64,000 nucleotides of DNA from Deltaproteobacteria bacterium (GTDB taxonomy: Bacteria > Myxococcota_A > UBA9160 > UBA4427), in contig JADJOR010000009.1 of the NCBI GenBank assembly GCA_016713665.1, positions 310,001-374,000 on the forward strand. The letters are read 5' to 3'. Positions 34,518-43,191 of this stretch are shown here, one piece after another (position 1 is the stretch's first letter; each line of letters opens with the position of its first letter). The notes under the pieces are model-generated. The model had not been told where the DNA came from. It saw only the letters and a list, made by a program, of their open reading frames with translations, and did no database searches. The position numbers and the translations under genes are program-made.

Positions 34518-34970
34518 ATGAAAAGCTGGTCGTCGTGGCTCGCCGCCGGTCCCTTCGCCCTCGCCTGCCTGCTCGGCTGCGGGCCGACGCTGCTGCTTCC
34601 GGGGGGGGAGCTGTCGGGGCCGATCGAGGCGGTGCCCGGGGACTGGGGCTTCTCCGACGAGATCTCGACGATCCAGCTCGAGACGCGCCCGGGCGACCCC
34701 TATTCGGTCAACATCTGGGCGGTCGGCCTCCGCGATCGCCTCTACGTCCACGCCGGCGCCAACCGCTCGCGCTGGGTCGAGAACCTGATCGCCGAGCCGT
34801 CGGCGCGGGTGCGAGTCGGGGGCAAGCTCTATCCGGTCGCGGCGGTGCGCGTCGAGGATCCGGCGGAGTTCGCGGCGTTCGCGGACGCCTACAAGAAGAA
34901 GTATGGCGTGCGTCCTCGCAACGAGAACGTGGCCGAAGTCTATCTCTATCGATTGGGTGCAAGATCATGA
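34518..34970 (+). CDS. Lipoprotein with deazaflavin-dependent-nitroreductase-like (split beta-barrel) fold
   Basis: A 150-residue protein with lipoprotein signal (GPFALACLLGC). Its pattern is VNIWAVGLRDRLYVHAG, SRWVENLIAEPSARVRVGGKLYPV, similar to the flavin/F420-binding split beta-barrel proteins (PPOX/Ddn-type) in which substrates are reduced with F420H2 or FMN. A lipid-anchored, envelope-located version is unusual. The stop overlaps the start of the luciferase-like gene by 4 bp (ATGA), so both are translated together and probably act in one reaction sequence. The fold is inferred by resemblance and cofactor binding is untested. Confidence 0.65.
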   Translation: MKSWSSWLAAGPFALACLLGCGPTLLLPGGELSGPIEAVPGDWGFSDEISTIQLETRPGDPYSVNIWAVGLRDRLYVHAGANRSRWVENLIAEPSARVRVGGKLYPVAAVRVEDPAEFAAFADAYKKKYGVRPRNENVAEVYLYRLGARS

Positions 34971-35857
34971 AGATCGGACTCTGTTTCCCGTATACCCAGG
35001 AAGGTCTGACCCGCGAGACGACGCTCGAGTGGTTCCGCCGCGTCGACGAGGGGCCGTTCTCGACGCTGTCCTGTGGCGAGCGCATGGTGGGCCCGTCGGT
35101 CGACATGATGGCGCTGCTCGCGGCGGCGGCGGCGACGACGAAGCGGGTCCAGATCGTGCCGACCCTCTACGTGCTCCCGATGCATCCGGCGATCAAGGTC
35201 GCGAAGCACGCCGCGACCCTCGACATGCTGGCGGGCGGACGGACGTCGATCGTCGTCGGGACCGGCGGCCGGCCCCAGGACTACCGCTGCATGGAGAAGC
35301 CGCGCGAGGGGCGTTATGCGCGCATGGACGCGCAGGTCGCCGAGATCCGCCGCATCTGGGCCGGCGAGCTGCCGTTCGAGGGCGCCGAGCCGATCGGCCC
35401 GAAGCCGGTCCAGAAAGGCGGGCCGAAGATCCTCGCCGGCTCGATGGGACCGAAGTCGATCGCGCGGGCCTCGAAGTGGGCGGACGGCGTCTACTCCTGG
35501 TCGGGCAACGGCGTCGGCGCCGAGATGAATGCGCAGTATCAGATGGTCAGCGAGGCCTGGGAGAAGGCCGGCCGCACGACCGCGCCGAAGCGGGTCGGCG
35601 GCTTCTGGTACTCGCTCGCCCCGAACGCCGACGAGAAGCTCAAGGCCTACGTCTACAAGTACATCAAGGTGACGAGCGAGCCCGGGGCGAAGGCGATGTC
35701 GCGCATGGTCGACCGCTCGACGCCCGAGCGCGTGCTCGAGTCCCTCGAGGCCTACGCCGAGCTCGGCTACGAGGAGTGCTGGCTCAACAGCGCGACCGCC
35801 GAGCTCGCCGAGATCGAGAACCTGATCACGCTCCTGCAGAAGCGCGGCTGGGCGTGA
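34967..35857 (+). CDS. LLM class F420-dependent oxidoreductase
   Basis: A 296-residue luciferase-like protein: MKIGLCFPYTQEGLTRET at the start, RVQIVPTLYVLPMHPAIKVA, and VVGTGGRPQDYRCMEKPREG around the cofactor-binding loop. It is translationally coupled to the lipoprotein upstream. Its last 32 bp overlap the 3' end of the convergent P450 gene, so the transcripts could pair antisense. The cofactor may be F420 or FMN. Substrate unknown. Confidence 0.83.
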   Translation: MKIGLCFPYTQEGLTRETTLEWFRRVDEGPFSTLSCGERMVGPSVDMMALLAAAAATTKRVQIVPTLYVLPMHPAIKVAKHAATLDMLAGGRTSIVVGTGGRPQDYRCMEKPREGRYARMDAQVAEIRRIWAGELPFEGAEPIGPKPVQKGGPKILAGSMGPKSIARASKWADGVYSWSGNGVGAEMNAQYQMVSEAWEKAGRTTAPKRVGGFWYSLAPNADEKLKAYVYKYIKVTSEPGAKAMSRMVDRSTPERVLESLEAYAELGYEECWLNSATAELAEIENLITLLQKRGWA

Positions 35858-37082
35858 AGACGACGGGCATCTTCTCGATGCCCGTGATGAAGTTGTTGGG
35901 CCGCCGCTCGAGAGGCTCGTCGGAAGCGAGCCGGACGTCGGGCATGCGCGCCAGCAGCTCCTCGAAGAGGATCTTCAGCTCGAGGCGGGCGAGGCTCGCG
36001 CCGAGACAGTGGTGGACGCCGTAGCCGCCGAAGGCGACGTGGTAGTTCGGCCAGCGCTCGACGTCGAAGCGGTCCGGGTTCTCGAAGGCGCGCTCGTCGC
36101 GGTTCGCGGCGGGATAGAGGAGCAGCACGCGATCGCCTTCGCGCAGCTTCTCGCCGTGGAGGACGGTGTCCCGGGTCAGGGTCCGGTTCATGTTCACGAT
36201 CGGCGAGACCCAGCGGATCATCTCCTCGACCGCGACCTCGATCTTGCCGGGATCGAGGGTCAGCTTGCGCTTCTGGTCCGGGTTCAGGATCAGCTGCTCG
36301 AGGCCGCCCGTCATGACGTGGCGCGTCGTCTCGTCGCCGCCGATCAGGATCAGCAGGCTCTCCTGCAGCAGCTCCTCGTCCGTCAACCCCTCGCCGTCGA
36401 TCGTGCTCCCGACGAGGATCGAGACGAGATCGTTGCGCGGGCTCTTCCGCCGGTCCGCGATCACCGCCATCTGATAGGCGAAATACTCGTCGACGAACTT
36501 CCGCTGCGTCGCGCGGCGGACCTCGTCGTCCTCGATCTTCGCGATCTCGCCGCCGCCGAGCAGGCAGTCGCTCCAGTCGAGCAGCCGCGCGCGATCCTCG
36601 GGCTCGACACCGAGCATGTCGCCGATCGCGACCATCGGGATCCAGCGCGCGATGTCGGCGACGAAGTCGCACTCGCCACGCGGCGCGACCGCGTCGATCA
36701 GCTCCCGCGTCAGCTGGCGGAGCTTCGCCTCCTGGTCCTGGACGCGGCGCGGGGTGAAGCCGCGGTTGACGATCCCCCGGCGGCGCTTGTGGAGCGGCTC
36801 GTCGAGGTTGATCATCGTCGGGATCCAGCTGTCGCGTTCGGGGCGCGAGCTCTTGCCCGAGCAGAAGATCTCGGGTGTCTTCGCGATCGTCATGATGTCG
36901 TCGTAGCGCGTGACGCCCCAGAGGCCGCCGTCGGCGGAGGGGTCCCAGTAGACCGGCGCGTGGTCGCGCATCCAGCGGAAGCGCTCCCACGGATCCAGAT
37001 AGAAGTGGCGGTCCAGCAGTCCGATGTCTTCGCGGATCGGATGGTCGGGCATGGTGGATGGGGCCTTCCGTTCATGGGCCAT
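35826..37082 (-). CDS. Cytochrome P450
   Basis: A 418-residue P450. The I-helix has LIGGDETTRHV, ExxR falls in VEEMIRWVSP, and the heme loop is FGGYGVHHCLG with Cys359 as ligand. The tail NNFITGIEKMPVVF resembles steroid-acting CYP125-like enzymes. ATG 37082 is chosen because AGAGGA precedes it; ATG 37052 is a weaker alternative. It is divergent from the SDR at 37359 (276 bp between) and converges on the LLM gene with a 32-bp overlap. It needs external redox partners, none nearby. Hydroxylation of a hydrophobic carbon skeleton is expected. Confidence 0.9.
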   Translation of the reverse strand: MAHERKAPSTMPDHPIREDIGLLDRHFYLDPWERFRWMRDHAPVYWDPSADGGLWGVTRYDDIMTIAKTPEIFCSGKSSRPERDSWIPTMINLDEPLHKRRRGIVNRGFTPRRVQDQEAKLRQLTRELIDAVAPRGECDFVADIARWIPMVAIGDMLGVEPEDRARLLDWSDCLLGGGEIAKIEDDEVRRATQRKFVDEYFAYQMAVIADRRKSPRNDLVSILVGSTIDGEGLTDEELLQESLLILIGGDETTRHVMTGGLEQLILNPDQKRKLTLDPGKIEVAVEEMIRWVSPIVNMNRTLTRDTVLHGEKLREGDRVLLLYPAANRDERAFENPDRFDVERWPNYHVAFGGYGVHHCLGASLARLELKILFEELLARMPDVRLASDEPLERRPNNFITGIEKMPVVFTPSRASAGA

Positions 37083-37358
37083 CGCGGGTCCTCTCGGGCC
37101 GGCGAAGGCGGGTCGGGGGCTCGGGCGCGGCCTGCCGCGCGGAGCGGGAGGCTGCCACGTCGCCACGGCCCCCGATCTTGCCGAGAAAGTGCGGTGAAGG
37201 CCAGCCGGGGCCGCGGCGGCGCGGGTGCCGTGATAAGTTGGCCCTTCGGCTCGGGTCGATCGCGGGCCGAGGGGACCGCTGATGCGAGGGGCGGACGGGC
37301 CGAAGCGCGATGTGCTCGGCCCGAGACGCGAGGCACGAGGCGAAGAACGGGAGTGGCG

Positions 37359-38105
37359 ATGTTCGATCTGAGCGGACGGACGGCGTTGGTGACGGGGGCG
37401 GGGCAGGGCGTCGGCGCGGGGATCGCGCGGCTGCTCGCGGCGCAGGGGGCGAAGGTCGCGGTGAACGATCTGCGCGCGGTGCGCGCGATGGAGACGGTCC
37501 AGTCGATCGTCGCCGTCGGCGGGCGCGCGATGACGGCGGTCTTCGACGTCGCCGACTACGCCGCGGTCGCCGAGAACTTCGAGCGGATGGAGAAGCAGCT
37601 CGGACCCATCGACATCCTCGTCAACAACGCCGGGATTCCGGAGGGCATGGGGATCAAGCCCTTCCGCGAGACCGAGCCCGAAGCCTGGCGGCCCTACATC
37701 GACGTCAATCTCTACGGCGTGCTCAATTGCTGCCGGGCGGTGATCAACGGCATGAACGCGCGGCGGTTCGGGCGCATCGTCACGATCTCCTCGGGCGCCG
37801 GGACCATCGGCCTCGCCCTCGGCGTCTCGCCGTACGCGGCGGGCAAGGGCGGGGCGATCTCCTTCATGCGCCATCTCGCCCTCGAGAACGCGGGCTTCGG
37901 CGTCACCGCCAACACCGTCGCCCTCGGCCTGATGAACAACCAGAACGATCCCACCGTCACCGCCCACCTCGCGAAGACGATCCCGGTCGGCCGCCTCGGC
38001 GAGCCCGAGGACGTGGGGGCCCTCTGTGTGTTCCTCGCGTCGAACGAGTCGAGCTGGATGACGGGTCAGACGCTGCAGATCAACGGCGGCAACGTCACGA
38101 CCTGA
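37359..38105 (+). CDS. SDR family oxidoreductase (FabG-like)
   Basis: A 248-residue classical SDR starting at ATG 37359 behind GGGAG. TGAGQGVGAGIARLLAAQG binds the cofactor, NNAGI is intact, SSGAG holds the catalytic serine and YAAGKGG the YxxxK pair. It ends TGQTLQINGGNVTT. Its paralogue at 10088 shares the MFDLS start and many segments. It lies divergently beside the P450, so a hydroxylation-then-oxidation relay is plausible but unproven. Confidence 0.87.
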   Translation: MFDLSGRTALVTGAGQGVGAGIARLLAAQGAKVAVNDLRAVRAMETVQSIVAVGGRAMTAVFDVADYAAVAENFERMEKQLGPIDILVNNAGIPEGMGIKPFRETEPEAWRPYIDVNLYGVLNCCRAVINGMNARRFGRIVTISSGAGTIGLALGVSPYAAGKGGAISFMRHLALENAGFGVTANTVALGLMNNQNDPTVTAHLAKTIPVGRLGEPEDVGALCVFLASNESSWMTGQTLQINGGNVTT

Positions 38106-38210
38106 CGGCCGCGGCCCGATGGCCGATCGAGTCGAGAGCCGCGCGTGCAGCGCCGCCCGCCCCCCGGATGACCCTGGTCGGGCGGCCAACGCAGGAACGG
38201 GAGGCCCCGA

Positions 38211-39689
38211 TTGAGCGAGCCCGAGGCGACTGCGGCCATCCTCGCGGCCGTCGGGCTCCTGATCCTGCTCGCCGGTGTGGCGAGCCCGCTCTCGCGCCGG
38301 ATGGGCGTTCCGGCGCTGCTGCTCTTCCTGCTGCTCGGGATGGTCGCGGGCTCCGAGGGGCTCGGCAGGATCGACTTCGGGGATTATGGCCTCGCCTATC
38401 GTCTCGGCACGATCGCCCTCGTGCTGATCCTGTTCGACGGCGGCCTCAATACCTCGCCCGGCGTCCTGCGCCGGGCGGCGCGGCCCGCCGGCTGGCTCGC
38501 GACCGTCTCGGTCGTCGCGACGGCGGCCTTGATGGCGGGCTTCGGGATCGCGCTCGGCCTCGAGCCGCGGCTCGCGCTGCTGGCGGGCGCGGTGGTCTCG
38601 TCGACCGACGCGGCTGCGGTCTTCTCGGTGCTGCGCGGAAGCGGTGTCCGGCTCAACGAGCGCACGGCCGCGATCCTCGAGGTCGAGTCCGGGCTCAACG
38701 ATCCGATGGCGGTCTTCCTCACGATCGTCGCGACGGACTATGCCCTCGGCGAGCGCCTCGAACCGACCGCGATCGGTGGGCTCTTCGCGCAGCAGGTGCT
38801 GGTCGGCGCGGCGGTGGGCTTCGCCTGCGGTCGCGTCGCCCGCGCGATCCTTCCGCGGCTGCATCTGCCCGCCGCAGGCCTCTATCCCGTGGTGACCCTC
38901 GCGGCGGCGTTCCTCTCCTTCGGCGCCGCGACGCTGCTCGGGGGCAGCGGCTTCCTGTCGGTCTATCTGACGGGGATCCTGATCCCGGCCGGCGCGATGC
39001 CCTACCGCGCCGGGGTGCGCCGGGTCCACGACGCGCTCGCCTGGCTCGCACAGATCCTGATGTTCACGCTGCTCGGGCTGCTGGTCTTTCCGTCGCAGCT
39101 CGTGCCGGTCGCGGGGGTCGGGCTCGCCCTCGCGGTCCTGCTCGCCTGCGTGGCGCGACCGCTCGCGGTCTGGCCGGTGATGGCGGCGCTCGGGCTGCCG
39201 AGGCGGGAGCAGGGCTTCGTCGCGTGGGTGGGGCTACGGGGCGCGGTGCCGATCATCCTGGCGGCCTATCCGGTCGTGCGGGGCGTCGAGGGCGGGGCGG
39301 GACTCTTCCATCTCGTCTTCTTCGTCGTGCTCGTGAGCAGCCTCGTGCCGGGGGCGACCGTCGTCGGTCTCGCGCGGCGCCTCGGACTCGTCGCGTCCCA
39401 CGCGCCGTCGCCCTCCGCCGACGTCGAGCTCGTGTCGCTCCACGACTTCCCCGGCGAGTTCGTCTGGTATTACGTCGATGCGTCGAGCGCGGTGGCCGGC
39501 GCCGATCTGCGCAGCCTCTCGCTGCCCGAGGGCTGCCTCGTCACGTTGATCGTGCGCGGCCACGAGCTCGTCGTGGCGAAGGGGAGCACCGCCCTGCGCC
39601 CCGGCGATCACGTCTGCGTCTTCGTCCCCCCCGCCGAGCGGGGCCTGCTCGACCTGCTCTTCGGCGGCTCGGTCGACGAGGTCGGCTGA
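38211..39689 (+). CDS. Potassium/proton antiporter, CPA1/NhaP2 (CvrA)-like
   Basis: A 492-residue membrane protein starting at TTG 38211 (GGGAGG 6 nt upstream). The antiporter core contains VSSTDAAAVFSVLRGSGVRL and ESGLNDPMAVFLT, typical of the NhaP2 group, with 12-13 hydrophobic spans. The cytosolic C-terminus (VDASSAVAGADLRSLSLPEGCLVTL and RPGDHVCVFVPPAERG) matches an RCK-C ligand-binding domain. It exchanges K+ (or Na+) for H+ in volume and pH control. It ends just before a bidirectional terminator-like hairpin. Confidence 0.88.
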   Translation: MSEPEATAAILAAVGLLILLAGVASPLSRRMGVPALLLFLLLGMVAGSEGLGRIDFGDYGLAYRLGTIALVLILFDGGLNTSPGVLRRAARPAGWLATVSVVATAALMAGFGIALGLEPRLALLAGAVVSSTDAAAVFSVLRGSGVRLNERTAAILEVESGLNDPMAVFLTIVATDYALGERLEPTAIGGLFAQQVLVGAAVGFACGRVARAILPRLHLPAAGLYPVVTLAAAFLSFGAATLLGGSGFLSVYLTGILIPAGAMPYRAGVRRVHDALAWLAQILMFTLLGLLVFPSQLVPVAGVGLALAVLLACVARPLAVWPVMAALGLPRREQGFVAWVGLRGAVPIILAAYPVVRGVEGGAGLFHLVFFVVLVSSLVPGATVVGLARRLGLVASHAPSPSADVELVSLHDFPGEFVWYYVDASSAVAGADLRSLSLPEGCLVTLIVRGHELVVAKGSTALRPGDHVCVFVPPAERGLLDLLFGGSVDEVG

Positions 39690-39703
39690 GGGGCCGGAAA
39701 GCA

Positions 39704-39732
39704 GAACGGGGGGCCCAGAGGACCCCCCGTTC
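39704..39732. terminator. Bidirectional hairpin terminator
   Basis: GAACGGGGGG (39704-39713) and CCCCCCGTTC (39723-39732) form a perfect 10-bp stem with a 9-nt loop. The hairpin lies between the convergent antiporter (ends 39689) and ammonium transporter (ends 39771), so it could serve both. No T-run follows on either strand, so termination efficiency may rely on Rho. Confidence 0.7.
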
Positions 39733-39770
39733 GCCGGGACTGCACCCGATGGCCGAGCCCGGGTCGGTTG

Positions 39771-41111
39771 CTATTCCGACTGGGCACCCGTGCCGTAGGC
39801 GTAGGCGCTCTCGCTGTGGGACGAGAGGTCGAGGCCGTTGAACTCCTCCTCGTCGCTGACCCGCAGCGAGCCGAAGATCAGCTTCAGGACCGTCAGGATG
39901 ATGAAGGTCGCGAGCGGAGCGAGCACCGCGACGATCAGGACGCCCTCGAGCTGGATCATGATCTGCGCGGCCTTCGTCTCGGCGCCGAAGGTCGTCGCGA
40001 AGACGCCCGCGGCGATCGCGCCGAAGGTCCCGCCGACGCCGTGGACGCCGAAGGCGTCGAGGGAGTCGTCGTAGCCGAGCATCGGCTTGAGGAAGGTCAC
40101 CGAGGCATAGCAGATCAGGGCGACGCCGAAGCCGATCGCGAGCGCGCCGCCGGGGGAGACGTTGCCGCAGGCCGGGGTGATCGCGACGAGACCCGCGACG
40201 GCGGCGGTCGCCGCGCCGAGGGCGGTCGGCTTGCCGCGGTGGAGGAACTCGATCACGGCCCAGGTCAGGGTCGCCATCGAGGCGGCGGTGCTGGTATTGA
40301 TGAAGGCGAGGGCGGCCAGCGGGCTCGCGGACAACGCGCTTCCGGCGTTGAACCCGAACCATCCGGTCCAGAGCAGCCCGGCGCCGGTCAGACAGAGCGG
40401 CAGGCTGTGGGGGGCCATCGACTGCTTCCCGAAGCCCTTGCGCTTGCCGACCATGATCGCGGCGACCAGCGCCGAGATCCCGCTCGTCATGTGGACGACG
40501 AGACCGCCGGCGAAGTCGATCGCGCCCTTGCCGAAGAGGTAGCCGGGGCCGGACCAGACCATGTGGGCCACCGGGCAGTAGACGAAGACCATCCAGAGCA
40601 GCATGAACGCGACGAACACCGAGAAGCGCATGCGCTCGACGACGGCGCCGATGATCAGGGCCGGCGTGATGATCGCGAACATGCCCTGGAACATCACGAA
40701 GATGTACTCGGGGATGTTGCGCGGCGGCGAGGCGAAGTTCGCGGTCACCGAGTCGATCGTGACGTTCTGGAGCATCAGGTTCGACAGGTCGCCGAAGAAG
40801 GCGCCCGAGCCGCTGAAGGCCAGGCTGTAGCCGGCCACGATCCAGAAGACGCCGACGACGGCCGCCGCGGCGAAGCACTGGACCAGCACGTTCAACATGT
40901 TCTTCGCGCGGACGAGGCCGCCGTAGAAGAGCGCCAGTCCGGGGAGCGTCATCATCAGGACGAGGGCCGAGGCGGTCAACACCCAGGCGGTGTCGCCCGA
41001 GTCGATCACGGGGGGTGCGGGCGGCGCGTCCTGCGCCCACGCGGGCACCGACGCGACCAGCGCGGTCAAGAAGGAGAGGGCGACGGGGAATCGTCGGCGG
41101 AGCAGGGACAT
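39771..41111 (-). CDS. amt: Ammonium transporter (Amt family)
   Basis: A 446-residue Amt/Mep/Rh-family channel. The start ATG 41111 has GGAGG 5 nt upstream. The N-terminus carries a cleavable-looking signal (PVALSFLTALVASVPAWA), as in E. coli AmtB. Eleven membrane spans follow, with the twin-His residues in GGLVVHMTSG and FGVHGVGG, and the internal FAGG motif. The short C-terminal tail (RVSDEEEFNGLDLSSHSE) is the GlnK-binding region; no glnK gene is adjacent. A sigma-54-type promoter lies 54-68 bp upstream, consistent with nitrogen-limited expression. Confidence 0.93.
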   Translation of the reverse strand: MSLLRRRFPVALSFLTALVASVPAWAQDAPPAPPVIDSGDTAWVLTASALVLMMTLPGLALFYGGLVRAKNMLNVLVQCFAAAAVVGVFWIVAGYSLAFSGSGAFFGDLSNLMLQNVTIDSVTANFASPPRNIPEYIFVMFQGMFAIITPALIIGAVVERMRFSVFVAFMLLWMVFVYCPVAHMVWSGPGYLFGKGAIDFAGGLVVHMTSGISALVAAIMVGKRKGFGKQSMAPHSLPLCLTGAGLLWTGWFGFNAGSALSASPLAALAFINTSTAASMATLTWAVIEFLHRGKPTALGAATAAVAGLVAITPACGNVSPGGALAIGFGVALICYASVTFLKPMLGYDDSLDAFGVHGVGGTFGAIAAGVFATTFGAETKAAQIMIQLEGVLIVAVLAPLATFIILTVLKLIFGSLRVSDEEEFNGLDLSSHSESAYAYGTGAQSE

Positions 41112-41164
41112 CGTGGCCTCCAGCGAGAGTGGGGATTCGAGATGCGAATCGCTCGCAGGCATGA

Positions 41165-41179
41165 GCAAGCCTTGTGCCA
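41165..41179 (-). promoter_or_regulatory. Sigma-54 (RpoN) promoter of the ammonium transporter gene
   Basis: Read on the minus strand, this site is TGGCACAAGGCTTGC, matching the -24/-12 consensus TGGCACG-N4-TTGC at all but one position and with correct spacing. It would place the transcript start near 41153, leaving a ~42-nt leader with the amt ribosome-binding site. Sigma-54 control of ammonium transporters through NtrC is well established in proteobacteria. No confident NtrC site was identified. Confidence 0.75.
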
Positions 41180-41492
41180 CCGTCTGTGCGGCCCAGAGCG
41201 CCGGTTGAGCCGGTGAGTGCGCAGCCACTGGGCACGGACTGCCCTTCGCCTGTGCACGAATCGGATGGGCTGAGCCGATCGGGGCCCAGCTCGGGCGATT
41301 CAGGCCGATCGACGGGCGCCCGAAGCCGGGTCGGCGGTGACCCGGGCGGGCCGGGAACGGGACGGGGATGGGCACGAGCCGGCCCGGGCCCGGGCCGGGG
41401 CGAAGAATCGGGGAAAATCGGGGGGCGGGAGCGGGGTCCGGGGCGGCTCCGTGCCCCGATCGACGGGGGAGGTCGTGCTAAACACGCCCCCC

Positions 41493-42137
41493 ATGTCGAC
41501 CCAGAGCCTGCTGCCCGAGGACGAGGGCCTCGAGCTCGTCCATACCCGCCGCTACGAGACCCGTGTCTACCGCCTCTCGGACGAGGAGCTCCTCGTCCGC
41601 GCCGCGGTCTCGGACCTGAAGCCCCCGGGTCTCTACATCGCGGGGGATCCCGAGCCCCTCGAGATCCACCAGATGCAGCTCGAGCTGCGGGTGACCCGTC
41701 CGGACCTGCGCATCACCGCCGCGGCGGTCCGCTTCGCGACCCATCCCCACACGACCTGCCCCCTGATCGCCGCGCGCTACGAGCAGCTCGTCGGGCTCTC
41801 GATCCGCCGCGGATTCACGGCGAAGGTTCGCGAGCTCTTCGCCGGGTCTCGGGGCTGCACCCATACGAACGCGCTGATCCAGGCGATGGCCCCGGCCGTC
41901 GTGCAGTCGGTCTGGTCGCTGGCCGTCCGCGAAGGGACGACGCTCTCGGGCCGCGGGAGCAAGCTCACGCCCGAGGATCGGGAGCACCGCATCGCCGGCA
42001 ACCTGAATACCTGCCACGTCTGGGCCGAGGGCGGGACCCACGTCGAGAAGCTCCGCCGCGGGGACACCTCGGAGTTCCCGCCGGTCCCGGTCAAGGAGCG
42101 GCTCCGCGCCCTCGGCCGCGACGACTCGAGCTGGTAG
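41493..42137 (+). CDS. DUF2889 domain protein
   Basis: A 214-residue protein that resembles the DUF2889 family: LVHTRRYETRVYRLSDEELLVRA, an acidic middle (PEPLEIHQMQLELRVTRPDL), and GCTHTNALIQAMAPAVVQSVWSL, with conserved Cys-His in RGCTHTN. These proteins have no firmly established function and often neighbour luciferase-like and SDR genes in this kind of genome. ATG 41493 is the best start. It appears monocistronic, divergent from amt (381-bp control region) and convergent with the SDR at 42208. Confidence 0.8.
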   Translation: MSTQSLLPEDEGLELVHTRRYETRVYRLSDEELLVRAAVSDLKPPGLYIAGDPEPLEIHQMQLELRVTRPDLRITAAAVRFATHPHTTCPLIAARYEQLVGLSIRRGFTAKVRELFAGSRGCTHTNALIQAMAPAVVQSVWSLAVREGTTLSGRGSKLTPEDREHRIAGNLNTCHVWAEGGTHVEKLRRGDTSEFPPVPVKERLRALGRDDSSW

Positions 42138-42207
42138 GCCGCGACACCGGCATCGGCGCCGGGCGCCGCCCGGGCCGCGAACCGCGTCCGTCCTGGCGCC
42201 CCGCCGC

Positions 42208-42966
42208 CTAACAGGTCTGGCCGCCGTCGATCCGGTAGGCGGAGCCGGTCACGTAGGCCGCCTCCTCCGACGCGAGGAACGCGACGACCCCGGCGATCTC
42301 CTCGGGCTTGCCGACGCGCGGGACGAGCGGCGCGATGCGCGCCATCAGCGACGCGTCGAGGTTCTCGACGTTGAAGCCGCCGAGCGTCATCGGCGTCAGC
42401 ACCCCGCCCGGGCAGACGCAGTTGACCCGGACCCCCCGCTTCGCGTACTCGGCCGCGAGCGCCTGGGTCAGCCCGACGACGCCCGCCTTCGACGCACCGT
42501 AGGCCGCGTTGTAGGGCACGCCCTGCATGGCTGCGACCGAGGCGATGTTGACGATGGCGCCGCCGCCGTCGAGGAGCAGGGGCAGGGCCGAGCGGCACAT
42601 GTAGTAGGTGCCCGAGAGATTGATCGCGATCGTCTGGTCGAAGAGCTTCGGATCCTGCTTGTCGGTATGGCCCGGGCGCAGGATGCCGGCGACGTTCGCC
42701 AGGATGTCGAGGCCGCCGAGGAAGCGGCCGGCGGCGGCGACGACGGCCTCGCAGGAGTCGAGCTTCGAGACGTCGACGGTGCCGCTCGCGGCGCGGCCGC
42801 CCTCCGCCGTGATCATCGAGACCGTCTCCTCGACGCCGGCGGCGACGATGTCGCAGCAGAAGACCGAAGCGCCCTCGGCCGCGAGCCGCAGCGAGGTCGC
42901 GCGGCCGATGCCCGAGGCTGCTCCGGTCACGAGGGCCCGCTTTCCCTTGAGTCGATCCTTGTCCAT
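42208..42966 (-). CDS. SDR family oxidoreductase
   Basis: A 252-residue classical SDR with VTGAASGIGRATSLRLAAEG, NVAGI, active-site serine in NIASVAAMQG and YGASKAGVVGLTQALAAEYA (YxxxK). The ending VTGSAYRIDGGQTC is typical of the glucose/ribitol-type dehydrogenase group. It converges on the DUF2889 gene and lies divergently beside the hemoglobin gene. The substrate is unknown. The start ATG 42966 follows AAAGGAA. Confidence 0.87.
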   Translation of the reverse strand: MDKDRLKGKRALVTGAASGIGRATSLRLAAEGASVFCCDIVAAGVEETVSMITAEGGRAASGTVDVSKLDSCEAVVAAAGRFLGGLDILANVAGILRPGHTDKQDPKLFDQTIAINLSGTYYMCRSALPLLLDGGGAIVNIASVAAMQGVPYNAAYGASKAGVVGLTQALAAEYAKRGVRVNCVCPGGVLTPMTLGGFNVENLDASLMARIAPLVPRVGKPEEIAGVVAFLASEEAAYVTGSAYRIDGGQTC

Positions 42967-43191
42967 GGCGCGCGTTCCTTTCCTGGGATGGTTGGTTGGC
43001 TGGATGGGGAGCCCGGATGGGTCGCCGGAATGGGCGCGGAGCATACCGGCTGAGCGCGCTTTCGGGACGCTCGCTCGGGGCACGTCACGGCCGCCCTTCG
43101 CGCGACGAGGTCGGAGTCCTCGCAGCCCGCCCTCGAACGCGAGCCGTCCGGCTACACTCGCGATTCCCTCGTCGACCGGAGAGGACCCGCC

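Noticed and set aside
35826..39029. A continuous minus-strand open frame of over 1000 codons
   Set aside because: Only the part below 37082 is a P450. The rest lies antisense to the SDR and antiporter genes, is Arg/Asp/Gly-rich with no domain or start site, and is a GC-driven shadow frame.
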